From: Carboxylicivirga taeanensis
Lineage (GTDB): Bacteria; Bacteroidota; Bacteroidia; Bacteroidales; Marinilabiliaceae
Direction: 5' to 3'
DNA: 64,000 bases
NCBI RefSeq assembly: GCF_051851475.1
Contig: NZ_JBPUSJ010000001.1
Coordinates: 186,001-250,000, forward strand
Shown: positions 26,709 to 35,417 of the stretch, piece by piece
How the letters are laid out: each line of letters starts with the position of its first letter
How positions within the stretch are numbered: position 1 is the first letter of the stretch
The notes under the pieces: generated by a model
What the model was told of the DNA's origin: nothing
The model's database searches: none
Seen by the model: the letters and a program-made list of their open reading frames with translations, nothing else
Position numbers and translations under genes: made by a program

Positions 26709-27932
26709 TTATAAATAATCGGGCGTTGTTATGGTTTGTGATTTTACAAATGGACTAATCGCCCGGTTATATACTCCCTGCACATAAGCAATTGCCATAC
26801 CATAATTGGTAATTGCCACCTTTTTTGCTCTAGCGGCCCCCAATCGGTTATGTAATTGCTTACGGGTAATCATGCACCCGCCGCATTGAATAACCAATGC
26901 ATACTCGTCAATGGGCCGACTGACATTATCCAACCCTGCCACTACATCGAATTGCAGTTGCTTACCCGTGTAGGTCGAAATCCATCTTGGAATTTTAACC
27001 CGTCCTATATCATCACACGCCACATGATGAGAACAAGACTCCAGCATCAACACTCTATCTCCCTCTTTGAGTTCATCTATTTTGTAGGTGCCCTTCAGGT
27101 AGTTTTTAAAATCTCCTTTAAAGTGTGCTAATAAAATACTAAAGCTTGTAAGCGGAACATGCTTTGGAATGGACGCATCCGCTTTCAAAAAAATTTGACT
27201 GTCTGTTATTACCAGAGCTGGTTGTATGTTCGTTTTCTTTAAAAACACATCTACCTCTCGCTCCTTAAGTACTACACATATGGCGTCATTATCTAAAATG
27301 TCGCGTATTGCTTGTATTTGCGGCAATATCAGGCGCCCTTCCGGTGCTTCAATATCAATGGGCGTAATTAGCAACACAATATCTCCATAATTAATGAGGT
27401 CACCAACCAAAGAAGGCACTGTATAAGCCGATTCCGGGATAGCCTTTTTAATTACATCAATTAATGTATCCGTATTAGCATTGATGGTATTAAACGGCAT
27501 AACCGCAAAACTGCCAGCCTGGCTGTATTGTTTGCATTGTTCTTCGGCCAGAGGTACAAGATCGGTCTTATTATGAACAACAATAAAGGGCGTATCTTGT
27601 TCATTAAAAGCATCTACCAGAGCCTGTTCTTCGTCTGACCACTGATTATCGGTAACCACCAGCAGTGCTAAATCTACAAGCTTAATGGTTTGGAGTGTTT
27701 TTTTGATGCGCTGCTCTCCCAGTTCGCCCGTATCATCAATACCGGCGGTATCAATTAAAACGACTGGTCCGAACCCGGTAATCTCAAACGACTTTTTAAC
27801 CGGATCGGTTGTTGTACCCGCGTATGAAGACACGATTGCAATATCCTGGTTGGCTAAGCAATTGATGATTGAGCTCTTGCCATTATTTCGCCGGCCGAAA
27901 AGACCTATATGCGGTGTTCTTTCTCTCCCCAT
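26709..27932 (-). CDS. hydF: [FeFe]-hydrogenase H-cluster maturation GTPase
   Basis: 407-aa cytoplasmic scaffold on which the 2Fe subcluster of [FeFe]-hydrogenase is assembled before transfer. The N-terminal GTPase domain has the P-loop GRRNNGKSS (13-21), TTTDPVKK, DTAGIDD and HNKTD motifs. The C-terminal cluster domain has Cys300-Ser-His302, 47 residues, then Cys350-Gly-Gly-Cys353, exactly the HydF C-x-H-x(46-53)-C-x2-C pattern. The radical-SAM partners HydE and HydG and the hydrogenase itself are not in this window. Its presence implies hydrogen production or uptake under anaerobic conditions. Confidence 0.95.
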   Translation of the reverse strand: MGRERTPHIGLFGRRNNGKSSIINCLANQDIAIVSSYAGTTTDPVKKSFEITGFGPVVLIDTAGIDDTGELGEQRIKKTLQTIKLVDLALLVVTDNQWSDEEQALVDAFNEQDTPFIVVHNKTDLVPLAEEQCKQYSQAGSFAVMPFNTINANTDTLIDVIKKAIPESAYTVPSLVGDLINYGDIVLLITPIDIEAPEGRLILPQIQAIRDILDNDAICVVLKEREVDVFLKKTNIQPALVITDSQIFLKADASIPKHVPLTSFSILLAHFKGDFKNYLKGTYKIDELKEGDRVLMLESCSHHVACDDIGRVKIPRWISTYTGKQLQFDVVAGLDNVSRPIDEYALVIQCGGCMITRKQLHNRLGAARAKKVAITNYGMAIAYVQGVYNRAISPFVKSQTITTPDYL

Positions 27933-28151
27933 TCTAAAAAATGAAAAATCATTACAAATTTAGGAATAATAACGGCATGAACGAAAAGCCTAAGCAACTG
28001 CGAGCATGAAATTTAGAAAATATCGGCTAAAGGAAATAAAAAAACTTCTCCTAATTGTCACCCGATTGCCCAGATACAGTGTCTTTACTATTGAATGCGA
28101 AAGCGTATTTAGCTATTGACTTAAGTGAATAGTTTCTCATGGGTTTAGAAT

Positions 28152-28228
28152 GGGCTGTGGATGACACATTCTTTCATATGTACTAAAGGTTTAAGCAAAT
28201 ACAAGGAATATCCACAGCCTTTTTTTTT
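28152..28228 (+). ncRNA. Possible small structured RNA ending in a terminator
   Basis: GGCTGTGGAT (28153-28162) pairs perfectly with ATCCACAGCC (28210-28219) around a 47-nt internal region and is followed at once by nine T, a plus-strand rho-independent end. A small hairpin AATGCG-AAAG-CGTATT lies upstream (near 28097-28112). No plus-strand gene precedes it for over 4 kb, so the transcript it ends should be short and non-coding. Family not recognised. The region 27933-28151 otherwise serves as the hydF 5' side and shows no clear promoter. Confidence 0.3.
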
Positions 28229-28285
28229 CGAAAATGCCAAAGGTGGAATGGGTAACCCCATTTTATCCCTTAAACAATTAACCCC

Positions 28286-28316
28286 AGAGGGAATTAGTCA
28301 ATAATTCCCTCTTTTT
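28286..28316 (+). terminator. Strong plus-strand terminator with no gene upstream
   Basis: AGAGGGAATTA / TAATTCCCTCT, an 11-bp perfect stem with loop GTCAA, is followed by TTTT on the plus strand. On the minus strand the tail is poor in T, so although the neighbouring minus-strand gene ends at 28318 the direction fits plus-strand transcription better. A 6-bp hairpin AATGGG-TAAC-CCCATT precedes it at 28247-28262. Confidence 0.6.
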
Positions 28317-28317
28317 A

Positions 28318-28665
28318 TTATCCGACAAATCCCATCATATTCTGATTCATAAAAATGCGATAGGTAAGACTATCAATTTGCTTAAACGGCAGTACCGCCA
28401 GATTGTCGAACCGGAGGTGATGCTCAAAAGGTGTCAGGATATCATCAACACTTTTGGCATAGGCAGGATACATCTGTTTTAAGCGTTGACAGGTTTGCCT
28501 TACAATCTCAATTTTTACATCATTTTCCTCCTGAGGGGTGGCGAAAAATTCGAGTCGCTTTTTTATGGTATTGAGAATTTGAATTTTAGTCGCTTTTTCA
28601 GACTCGATGTCACTCCATATTATAGCCGCCTTCTGAATAAGTTTGTTAAAAATGATATTTTTCAT
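28318..28665 (-). CDS. Hypothetical protein, 115 aa
   Basis: Soluble, basic, largely helical protein with no signal peptide or membrane segment and no motif I recognise. It has regular Leu/Ile spacing in the first 60 residues (KIQILNTIKKRLEFF) that could form a helical bundle, and ends in MMGFVG. Codon phase is regular and a start ATG follows an A-rich stretch, so I regard it as a real gene. It is flanked by terminator hairpins on both sides and is probably transcribed alone. Confidence 0.6.
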   Translation of the reverse strand: MKNIIFNKLIQKAAIIWSDIESEKATKIQILNTIKKRLEFFATPQEENDVKIEIVRQTCQRLKQMYPAYAKSVDDILTPFEHHLRFDNLAVLPFKQIDSLTYRIFMNQNMMGFVG

Positions 28666-28743
28666 TGTTGCGTCTGGTTATTTGTTCTTTACTAATTAAT
28701 AGCAAAAAATGCAAATCGTAACATTTAACGCCATCAATAAGGC

Positions 28744-28775
28744 CAAAAAAAAGCTGCATCATACTGAGCAGCTTT
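28744..28775 (-). terminator. Terminator of the surface/T9SS operon
   Basis: On the minus strand AAAGCTGC-N10-GCAGCTTT is followed by a run of nine T (28744-28752). It lies 27 bases beyond the stop of the propeller-SpoIIE gene and should end the five-gene transcript. Confidence 0.85.
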
Positions 28776-28801
28776 AATTTACACTATTTATCGTAATATA
28801 A

Positions 28802-31800
28802 CTACAACTTAATACCCATAAACAACACATCATCAACCTGGTCCAACTCGCCTTTCCAATCTTCAAAATTATTCTTCACTCTGGCGAGCTGCTGCACACC
28901 GGTTCGCTCAGCCATTTCCTGAATGAGGTTCTGAACACCAACTTTCATAAACTTCTTTCCTAAAGGTCCGCCAAACTGATCGGGATAACCATCGGAAAAC
29001 ATGTATATCTGATCGCCCGGGCTGCAACTGTATTCAACATTGACATAAGGGCTAAATTGTGCCTCATAACTGTCGCCGATACTTCTTCTGCTTCCCTTAT
29101 AAATTGTAAATTCGTTATTGATTATCAGGTAAACAGGGCGTTTGGCCGAAGCCAGTCTCACCTTTCGACTCGGTATGTGCACCTCTAGAATTGAAATATC
29201 CATGCCGTCCATACTTTCGTTGCCATGATTCTTCTGCAACAGTTTTTTCACCTCATTATCGAGTCTTTCAAGCATGGCAGCCGGCGAATCAACCTCGGGC
29301 AACCTGATAATATCATTTAAAATAGTGGTGCCTATCATGGACATAAACGCCCCTGGTACTCCGTGACCTGTACAGTCGGCACAACAGGCAATAAAATAAT
29401 CTTTAGATCGGTTAAACCAATAAAAATCGCCACTTACAATATCGCGTGGTAAGAAGTAGACAAACGAGTCGGGAAACACGTGCCTCAAATCGTCCATGGA
29501 TGGCAATATGGAGGATTGAATTTTTTTTGCGTAGTTAATACTATCGGTTATATCGCGGTTTTTTCGCTCAATCTCGGCCTTCTGCTCCCGCAATACAACA
29601 GTTTGTGAAGCGACTTCACGCTGCAACAACTGCTTTTGCCTGATGAGTGCTTGTTCGCGGTATTTAATCAACCCATATACGGCAAAAACTAACAAACAGA
29701 CCACTAATAGTTTGAACCAAAGCGTATCCCACCAAGGGCTTGCAACGTCAATAGCCACTGTTTTAGACAAACTCGTTTCCTTACCATCAGAATTAAATGC
29801 CCGAAGTCGAATTTTGTAACTACCTGGTCTTAGGTAATCAATCTCCTTAGTGTTTGCATTACCTAAATGAGCCCATTTTTTTGATTCAGCCTGAGCTCCA
29901 TCTTCCTCTATTTTCACTTCATAAGTAACACCCTCAGGGTTCTTAAAGCTAATAGCTCGAAAGTTCAGGCGAAGGTTATAATACCCTTGTCCATAAGGAT
30001 ATTTAAGCTTCAGGCGATTGGAAAGCGGAATTAACTCATCGTTTAACAACAAGCCCGTAACATTTAAAATAGGGGCCACGGTATTAGGCCGGTCATTTTC
30101 GGGTAAATAATTTACAGCCCCGTCACTTGATGCCAGCCATATCGTTCCGTCATCACCTTGTTTGGCCTGAAAAAATTCGTTACCCAGTTCTTCATTATGA
30201 CCATAACTCACAATGCTTTTATCATTAATATCGATGCGAGACAAACCGCCATCGTGACAAATCCACAAGCGGTTTTTGATGTCCCGCTGGATATCATAGC
30301 AAAAGTCTTTCTTAAGGCCATCAGCAGTTGTAAGCTGATGCTTAATATTGCTATTGCTATAGCAAATTACCCCTTCGCCTTTCGTGCTGATCCACAGATT
30401 ACCGTCTTCATCTTCAATCATACCGGTTACATCGACAGCTACCTCTTCTTTTATCGGATGTCTCTCTATTCTGTCCAGCGCCTGATTAATCTTGCACAAT
30501 CCGCCATCTTTGGGCCCCACCCAGATATTCTTTTTGGAATCGACAAATACAAAATTGATGTTATTATGAGACAACCCATCTTTAATCTGGTAATTATCAA
30601 CGTGATTCGATTCAAGGTTAATCACAAACAACCCCCGCTGCGTTGCCAGTAGAATTGATTGTTCATCGCCTGTTAAATCGTTTATTCTTAATGCTAACTG
30701 ATCGTTGAAATAGATTCTCTGCTTAAACCTATTACTCCCTTTTTCTTTGAAAAACAATCCTTTATTAGCTGATGCCACCCATAACGTTCCCTCCTTACTC
30801 TTATAAAAATCTACAATTTCATCATTGGGTATTCCCCCATATTTGGCATCATAGTATTTCACATCGAAACACATGGGATCAGTTAAAATCAAGCCTCTAT
30901 CCAAGCCAATCCATAAATTGTCTCCATCCTTATAAACCGAACGAGCCTTATAGTGAAAACCAATCTCGTTCATATCGTAAAAAATAAAATACTGATTGAC
31001 CAAGAGCGATACACCTCCCCCTTTTGTGCCAAACCAATAATTCCCTTCCCGGTCGCATAAAATATCTGACACATCGTTGTTACTCAACCCATTGTTATTA
31101 GAGTACTTGAAAGAGTCGTTAAACTCGCCTGAAACCGGATCATAAAGCAATTTAATCACACCACTACCTAGTGTCGATACCAGAAGGTGTCCTTCTGCTT
31201 CTTCATAGATATCGGTTACTTCTTCGGACTCGATATTGAATTTCTGACACAGCTGATTATCCATTATATGCAACACATCATCATCTGTTGGTCGGTCGTA
31301 GAACGCATAAAAACCTTGTCCGCGCGTTCCGATCCAAAACCGACTATCGCTATTACTTTTTACAATGGTATTGATCCAGGCCGATGGAATATCTTCAACC
31401 TGAGTTATTTCTACCTGATCATAGGCATCGTTGAAGTCGAAAATAAAAAGTCCCCGTTTAGCAGTCCCTACCAGCAGTCGATTAGCCGACAGTGCCTTAA
31501 CGGCCGTATAGCTCTTTCTGCCAAACCTTTTCCTATCGAAAAAGGTATTTACAGTTCCGGACGCATCAATACGAATAAGTCCTTGCTTCTGGTCGACCGC
31601 CCATATATTGCCCTCTTCATCTTCATCAATATCTGAAATTAACTGAGAGGCTCCTTCAATACTAATTTTGAAAAAGCGGTTTTTATCCATATAGCTGATT
31701 AAGCCATTTTTGTGGCCCATCCATAAACGGCCGTTCCGGTCGAAATGCAAACAGTTAATGAAATTATGCGCTAGTGAATCTGCAATCGTGTATACATTAT

Positions 31801-32002
31801 ACTCAATGCCGTCATACCTTATCAGGCCCTCATCGGTTGCCATCCAAACATAGTCATTTTTATCCTGAGCCAATGCTATTATGTCATTATCGGCCAGACC
31901 TTCTGAGGTATTGTAAATTTTAAAATCGAATGACTGAGCAAAGGCGGAAGTAGAAATGAGTAAAACGGCTGCTAACAGCCAAAAAATGAACTTACAGTGC
32001 AT
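28802..32002 (-). CDS. Two-component-type beta-propeller sensor with SpoIIE phosphatase output
   Basis: 1066-aa membrane sensor. A signal peptide (1-23) exports the N-terminal half, which is built from Reg_prop-type propeller repeats with motifs such as WMATDEGL, WIGTRGQGF and WFGTKGGGV from about residue 50 to 640, followed by a Y_Y_Y immunoglobulin-like domain (about 690-755). One membrane helix (about 763-783, LVVCLLVFAVYGLI) and a coiled coil lead to a cytoplasmic PP2C/SpoIIE phosphatase (about 835-1066) with SGDFYWF, CADCTGHGVPGAFMS and FSDGYPDQ metal-site motifs. Instead of a histidine kinase it thus signals by dephosphorylating a protein, likely an anti-sigma antagonist. It is last in the T9SS-linked operon. 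Confidence 0.93.
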   Translation of the reverse strand: MHCKFIFWLLAAVLLISTSAFAQSFDFKIYNTSEGLADNDIIALAQDKNDYVWMATDEGLIRYDGIEYNVYTIADSLAHNFINCLHFDRNGRLWMGHKNGLISYMDKNRFFKISIEGASQLISDIDEDEEGNIWAVDQKQGLIRIDASGTVNTFFDRKRFGRKSYTAVKALSANRLLVGTAKRGLFIFDFNDAYDQVEITQVEDIPSAWINTIVKSNSDSRFWIGTRGQGFYAFYDRPTDDDVLHIMDNQLCQKFNIESEEVTDIYEEAEGHLLVSTLGSGVIKLLYDPVSGEFNDSFKYSNNNGLSNNDVSDILCDREGNYWFGTKGGGVSLLVNQYFIFYDMNEIGFHYKARSVYKDGDNLWIGLDRGLILTDPMCFDVKYYDAKYGGIPNDEIVDFYKSKEGTLWVASANKGLFFKEKGSNRFKQRIYFNDQLALRINDLTGDEQSILLATQRGLFVINLESNHVDNYQIKDGLSHNNINFVFVDSKKNIWVGPKDGGLCKINQALDRIERHPIKEEVAVDVTGMIEDEDGNLWISTKGEGVICYSNSNIKHQLTTADGLKKDFCYDIQRDIKNRLWICHDGGLSRIDINDKSIVSYGHNEELGNEFFQAKQGDDGTIWLASSDGAVNYLPENDRPNTVAPILNVTGLLLNDELIPLSNRLKLKYPYGQGYYNLRLNFRAISFKNPEGVTYEVKIEEDGAQAESKKWAHLGNANTKEIDYLRPGSYKIRLRAFNSDGKETSLSKTVAIDVASPWWDTLWFKLLVVCLLVFAVYGLIKYREQALIRQKQLLQREVASQTVVLREQKAEIERKNRDITDSINYAKKIQSSILPSMDDLRHVFPDSFVYFLPRDIVSGDFYWFNRSKDYFIACCADCTGHGVPGAFMSMIGTTILNDIIRLPEVDSPAAMLERLDNEVKKLLQKNHGNESMDGMDISILEVHIPSRKVRLASAKRPVYLIINNEFTIYKGSRRSIGDSYEAQFSPYVNVEYSCSPGDQIYMFSDGYPDQFGGPLGKKFMKVGVQNLIQEMAERTGVQQLARVKNNFEDWKGELDQVDDVLFMGIKL

Positions 32003-32097
32003 GGATCGTTGGTATAATTAGATTTGGTGCCAGCTAATTTAGCTTAGCAGTTACAAAAACATGAATGGCAATAAACCATTGCATCAGTGCTCACAAA

Positions 32098-33063
32098 TTA
32101 AAGCTCTTCGGCAACAGGGTTTCCTTTATACTTTGGTTTTCCGCCAATAGGCACACTGTATGATTTTAACAGCTCGCCGTACTGGTTTTCAAAATAAATC
32201 ACCACATTATTATTTCGAATATTTCCGGAAGGATGCTTCTTCATTTGAATATCTAAGGATGTATTGTACTCATCAGGTTTTATTTGATAAAGGCTGTGCG
32301 CCCATTCATCATCTTTAGAAATCTTCATCATTTGCCCGGCAGTGGCAACTGATCGAACGATGATCCAGCCATCATTATCCCAGTCAAAATTCGTTTGTTT
32401 GATGGAAACGATGCTTGAATCGTTAATATAAGGGTAAATATGTGATAACTCTTTAGGATCATCATGCAGGCGCACCGTGTACTTATAGTAGTATGCATAT
32501 CCGCCTTCTACTTCATTATGCACGTCCTCTCGAGTGCTCATAAACAGCTGGTACATGTTACCATCATCTCCGGCCATTCCCTCGATGATTACTTTAAAAA
32601 CATGACGATCTTCTTCAGGAATATACTCCCCTTCCGATGGATTTATTGGGCCAAAAGTGTACCACTTTTTATTATATTGTGCATCGTTACCAAATGTTTT
32701 CGAGTATAACAATGTTCCTTCATCGTAGTTACTATCCAACAGTAATTTCTGAGCCGCTTTACTGGAACAACTGCCTTTACCACCATAAACACTAAAGGAT
32801 GTTTGGGTATTCCAAACGCCCTGCAACTCATCATTATCGCCACTACAATCGGGATCATACACCTTTATATAAATTGGAGCCGTATGTTCTTTAGGAACGG
32901 CAAAAAATATAATTTGACAAAAATTGGCATCGCCCCACGATGTTTCCGCATCAGCGCCAAAAGTAATCAGGTTAGGGATATTTTCATCAGAACCGGGCAC
33001 TGGCTGTGCCTTTGCCACAATTACTGCTAATAATAATACTGCTAGTGTAAGTAGTTTGGACAT
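32098..33063 (-). CDS. Secreted protein of unknown function
   Basis: 321 aa with a clear signal peptide (MSKLLTLAVLLLAVIVAKAQ, cut after AKA or KAQ), so periplasmic or surface-exposed. The mature part is rich in Asp, Asn, Gly and Tyr and predicted mostly beta; it contains paired Cys in DPDCSGD and KGSCSSKA that may form a disulfide or bind a metal, and an acidic DNDG loop in FDWDNDGW that looks calcium-binding. No type IX C-terminal sorting domain is seen. It starts 2 bases after the PD40/PKD gene's stop and is part of the surface operon. Confidence 0.7.
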   Translation of the reverse strand: MSKLLTLAVLLLAVIVAKAQPVPGSDENIPNLITFGADAETSWGDANFCQIIFFAVPKEHTAPIYIKVYDPDCSGDNDELQGVWNTQTSFSVYGGKGSCSSKAAQKLLLDSNYDEGTLLYSKTFGNDAQYNKKWYTFGPINPSEGEYIPEEDRHVFKVIIEGMAGDDGNMYQLFMSTREDVHNEVEGGYAYYYKYTVRLHDDPKELSHIYPYINDSSIVSIKQTNFDWDNDGWIIVRSVATAGQMMKISKDDEWAHSLYQIKPDEYNTSLDIQMKKHPSGNIRNNNVVIYFENQYGELLKSYSVPIGGKPKYKGNPVAEEL

Positions 33064-33065
33064 GG

Positions 33066-34469
33066 TTATTCAATTACATTAATTTCTTTATAAGTACACA
33101 TCTTCAGATGCGGATCTGCTTCGCTAACTGTGCCGCACCTAACAACTTGTTTTCCCTTTTTTCGAAAGACAAACTGTATGGTTTCACCTTTTTGCTTTGT
33201 TCCATCAGAAAGCTCCCAGTAAAATCCATTTGGCTTAAAGGTTTCAAAGTGAGATTCTGCAGCACTAAGTGTCACTTTATCACCAACTCGCACGACCTCT
33301 GGTGACGTGATGTACACCTGAATTTTCTTCTTTACTTCTTGATGAAAATCATTTAATACAAACAGTTCCACATTCTCAATCGTATCCACCAATATCGATT
33401 GCACATGGTAAACACCCGGTTGCTTATATTGATGGATTACGGTATCTCCTTCGGCTGTTTGCCCATCGCCAAAATGCCAAACATATTTTAAGGGGCCATC
33501 GCCCTTACCGCCCATGGTATCGAAAAAGCGATAGGTAAAAGTATTTTCTTTTTGCCTTGTTGCCTTATCAAATAACGGAAACAAGTGAATAAACTCATAT
33601 AAATCATCATTCCCCTGTCGATCGGATGCAAAATAGCCGGTTTGACCGTCAGAACGTACAAAGCAACTAAAATCGTTGAACGGACTGTTAATGGGAGCTG
33701 CCAATGGGACTGGTTTTTCCCAACCGGTGCTGGTTCGAATGGTATAAAACAAATCTAATCCTCCGTGTCCGCCATGCCCATCCGAAGCAAAGTATAACCT
33801 GCCACTAGGATGATAAAAGGGAAAAACCTCACGTCCACTGGTATTAATAACAGCACCCAGGTTTATTGCCGGCCCCCATTCTTCTCCGTTTCTTTCCGAA
33901 ACATAGATATCTGTCAACCCGTATCCATCAGCCTGATCAGAGATAAAAAACAAAAACTGCCCATCGGGCGAAAGAGTTGGATGTGCCGTATTATAGCTGC
34001 GCTTTGAATTAAACGGCATACTTTTAGACCTCGACAACTCCCCCTCTTCCCAAGAGGCTGAAAACAAGCCATGTAGATTCTCGGCATTCTTCCCTAAACG
34101 TTTGCGATTTTTATACTGCGTTTCGGTGAAGTAGGCCATTTGAATGTCGGGATAAATAGCTATGGTTGATGTATGATAGGGTGAAAAATAATCAGGCAGA
34201 AACTGCGACTCATTAACCCATGAGGAATCAGCCTCTTGCTGAATAGTGAACAAATTGTAAAAATTATTATTATCCTGATCGACTGGTTTACTTAACCATT
34301 TGACGTTCTTATCGGAGCTAAAGAAGAGCAGTGAGTCGCTATAAAAAGGAGCTATCTCACTCTGGCTTTTGGTACAAAACGGTAATCGATTAACACTGAT
34401 GTCCTGTGCTTTGGACAACTGTAAACATCCCATAAACACCATACTAAAAAGTAATATTCTCATCTGCAT
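33066..34469 (-). CDS. Secreted PD40 beta-propeller protein with PKD domain
   Basis: 467 aa with a signal peptide (about 1-21, LQLSKAQ). PD40/WD40-like repeats occur between residues 160 and 290 (LSPDGQFLFFISD, HPSGRLYFASD, GYFASDRQGNDDLYEF), as in the propeller of the T9SS-associated PorE/SprE-like proteins, but the peptidoglycan-binding OmpA end of PorE is missing. Instead a PKD-like domain with WHFGDGQT follows, and a second Ig-like segment (WELSDGTK) at the end. It is 9 bases downstream of the PorP/SprF gene. A periplasmic or surface accessory of that protein is the best reading. Confidence 0.8.
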   Translation of the reverse strand: MQMRILLFSMVFMGCLQLSKAQDISVNRLPFCTKSQSEIAPFYSDSLLFFSSDKNVKWLSKPVDQDNNNFYNLFTIQQEADSSWVNESQFLPDYFSPYHTSTIAIYPDIQMAYFTETQYKNRKRLGKNAENLHGLFSASWEEGELSRSKSMPFNSKRSYNTAHPTLSPDGQFLFFISDQADGYGLTDIYVSERNGEEWGPAINLGAVINTSGREVFPFYHPSGRLYFASDGHGGHGGLDLFYTIRTSTGWEKPVPLAAPINSPFNDFSCFVRSDGQTGYFASDRQGNDDLYEFIHLFPLFDKATRQKENTFTYRFFDTMGGKGDGPLKYVWHFGDGQTAEGDTVIHQYKQPGVYHVQSILVDTIENVELFVLNDFHQEVKKKIQVYITSPEVVRVGDKVTLSAAESHFETFKPNGFYWELSDGTKQKGETIQFVFRKKGKQVVRCGTVSEADPHLKMCTYKEINVIE

Positions 34470-34478
34470 AGCTTAGGT

Positions 34479-35417
34479 TTAGAAGAATTTAGGATTGGGC
34501 GTTTTTACTTTATAACCAAAGTCGTACTGAATCGCTATTTCGTGTGTCCCATTATTAAACGAACTCATTTTACCCGTTGTATAGTCGAGGCTATAAGAGA
34601 AACGAAACTGAGGCGTTACCTGATACCCAATTAATGCCACAAAATCATTCGTTGTGCGGTAAGCCGCCCCCAGCCAAATTAAATTATCATAAATCACCGT
34701 CGCGTTGACGTCCACGGAAGAGCTAAACTCTGGATTCAGTCGCGCCATAAAACTTGGTTGCAGATGCCATTTATCGGCCAAGTCAAACAGGTAGCCCCCT
34801 GTTAGCAGGTAATTAGCTTTATCCAAGGCCAATCGACTCGTACCTCCCTGAGTGTAGGGATTAAAATAGAAAAAGTTAGGAATAGAAAATCCGACAAAGA
34901 AGCGCTTGGCATACCATGCCGACCCAAATCCAATGGTCGGCGAAAAATTTGACTCATTACTGGCAAATTCCACATCGGGCACTGCGGGTACCTTATCAAA
35001 GGTAGCTACATCTAACCAGTTAGCATTATAAAAACTTCCTCCACCATTCACACTAAATGCAAGGTTTTGATTATTGCTCAATTGCAAACGGTAGGTATAA
35101 GCCGCCACAAAACCGGTTTCTTTGCTTACTCCATATTGTTGGTTATATACTTCAAAGCCTAGTGCGACCTGTTCATTCTTTAATGCCGAATGCATGCTAA
35201 ACAGCATGGTTGCAGGTGCACCCTCAAAACCAGCCCATTTTTTACGATATCCGCCATAAAGTGACAAAACCTCACGGTTACCAGCAAAAGCAGTGTTAAG
35301 CGCATAGCGATTGTGCATGTACTGACTCATCACAATGTCTTTTTGTGCTGTAACTGGCATTACAAAAAGGAGCATCAACATCAGGGTGCTGTAATTAAAG
35401 AACTGTTTTCTCATCAT
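34479..35417 (-). CDS. PorP/SprF family type IX secretion outer-membrane protein
   Basis: 312 aa with a signal peptide (cut after VTA or TAQ) and a PorP/SprF beta-barrel. The N-terminal SQYMHNRYALNTAFAG block is the family mark (xQYmfNxxxxNPAyAG), and barrel strands follow to a terminal aromatic FDFGYKV...FF. Family members pair with type B C-terminal-domain cargo and are needed to export it or hold it on the surface; here such a cargo gene overlaps the start by 4 bases (ATGA). This paralog is one of several usually present, so it is likely dedicated to its partner rather than to the core secretion machine. Confidence 0.93.
   Translation of the reverse strand: MMRKQFFNYSTLMLMLLFVMPVTAQKDIVMSQYMHNRYALNTAFAGNREVLSLYGGYRKKWAGFEGAPATMLFSMHSALKNEQVALGFEVYNQQYGVSKETGFVAAYTYRLQLSNNQNLAFSVNGGGSFYNANWLDVATFDKVPAVPDVEFASNESNFSPTIGFGSAWYAKRFFVGFSIPNFFYFNPYTQGGTSRLALDKANYLLTGGYLFDLADKWHLQPSFMARLNPEFSSSVDVNATVIYDNLIWLGAAYRTTNDFVALIGYQVTPQFRFSYSLDYTTGKMSSFNNGTHEIAIQYDFGYKVKTPNPKFF

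Noticed and set aside
28152..28228. 6S RNA or tmRNA
   Set aside because: The stem and T run look like a terminator, but I see no long central bubble of 6S RNA and no tRNA-like ends or tag frame; the family stays open.
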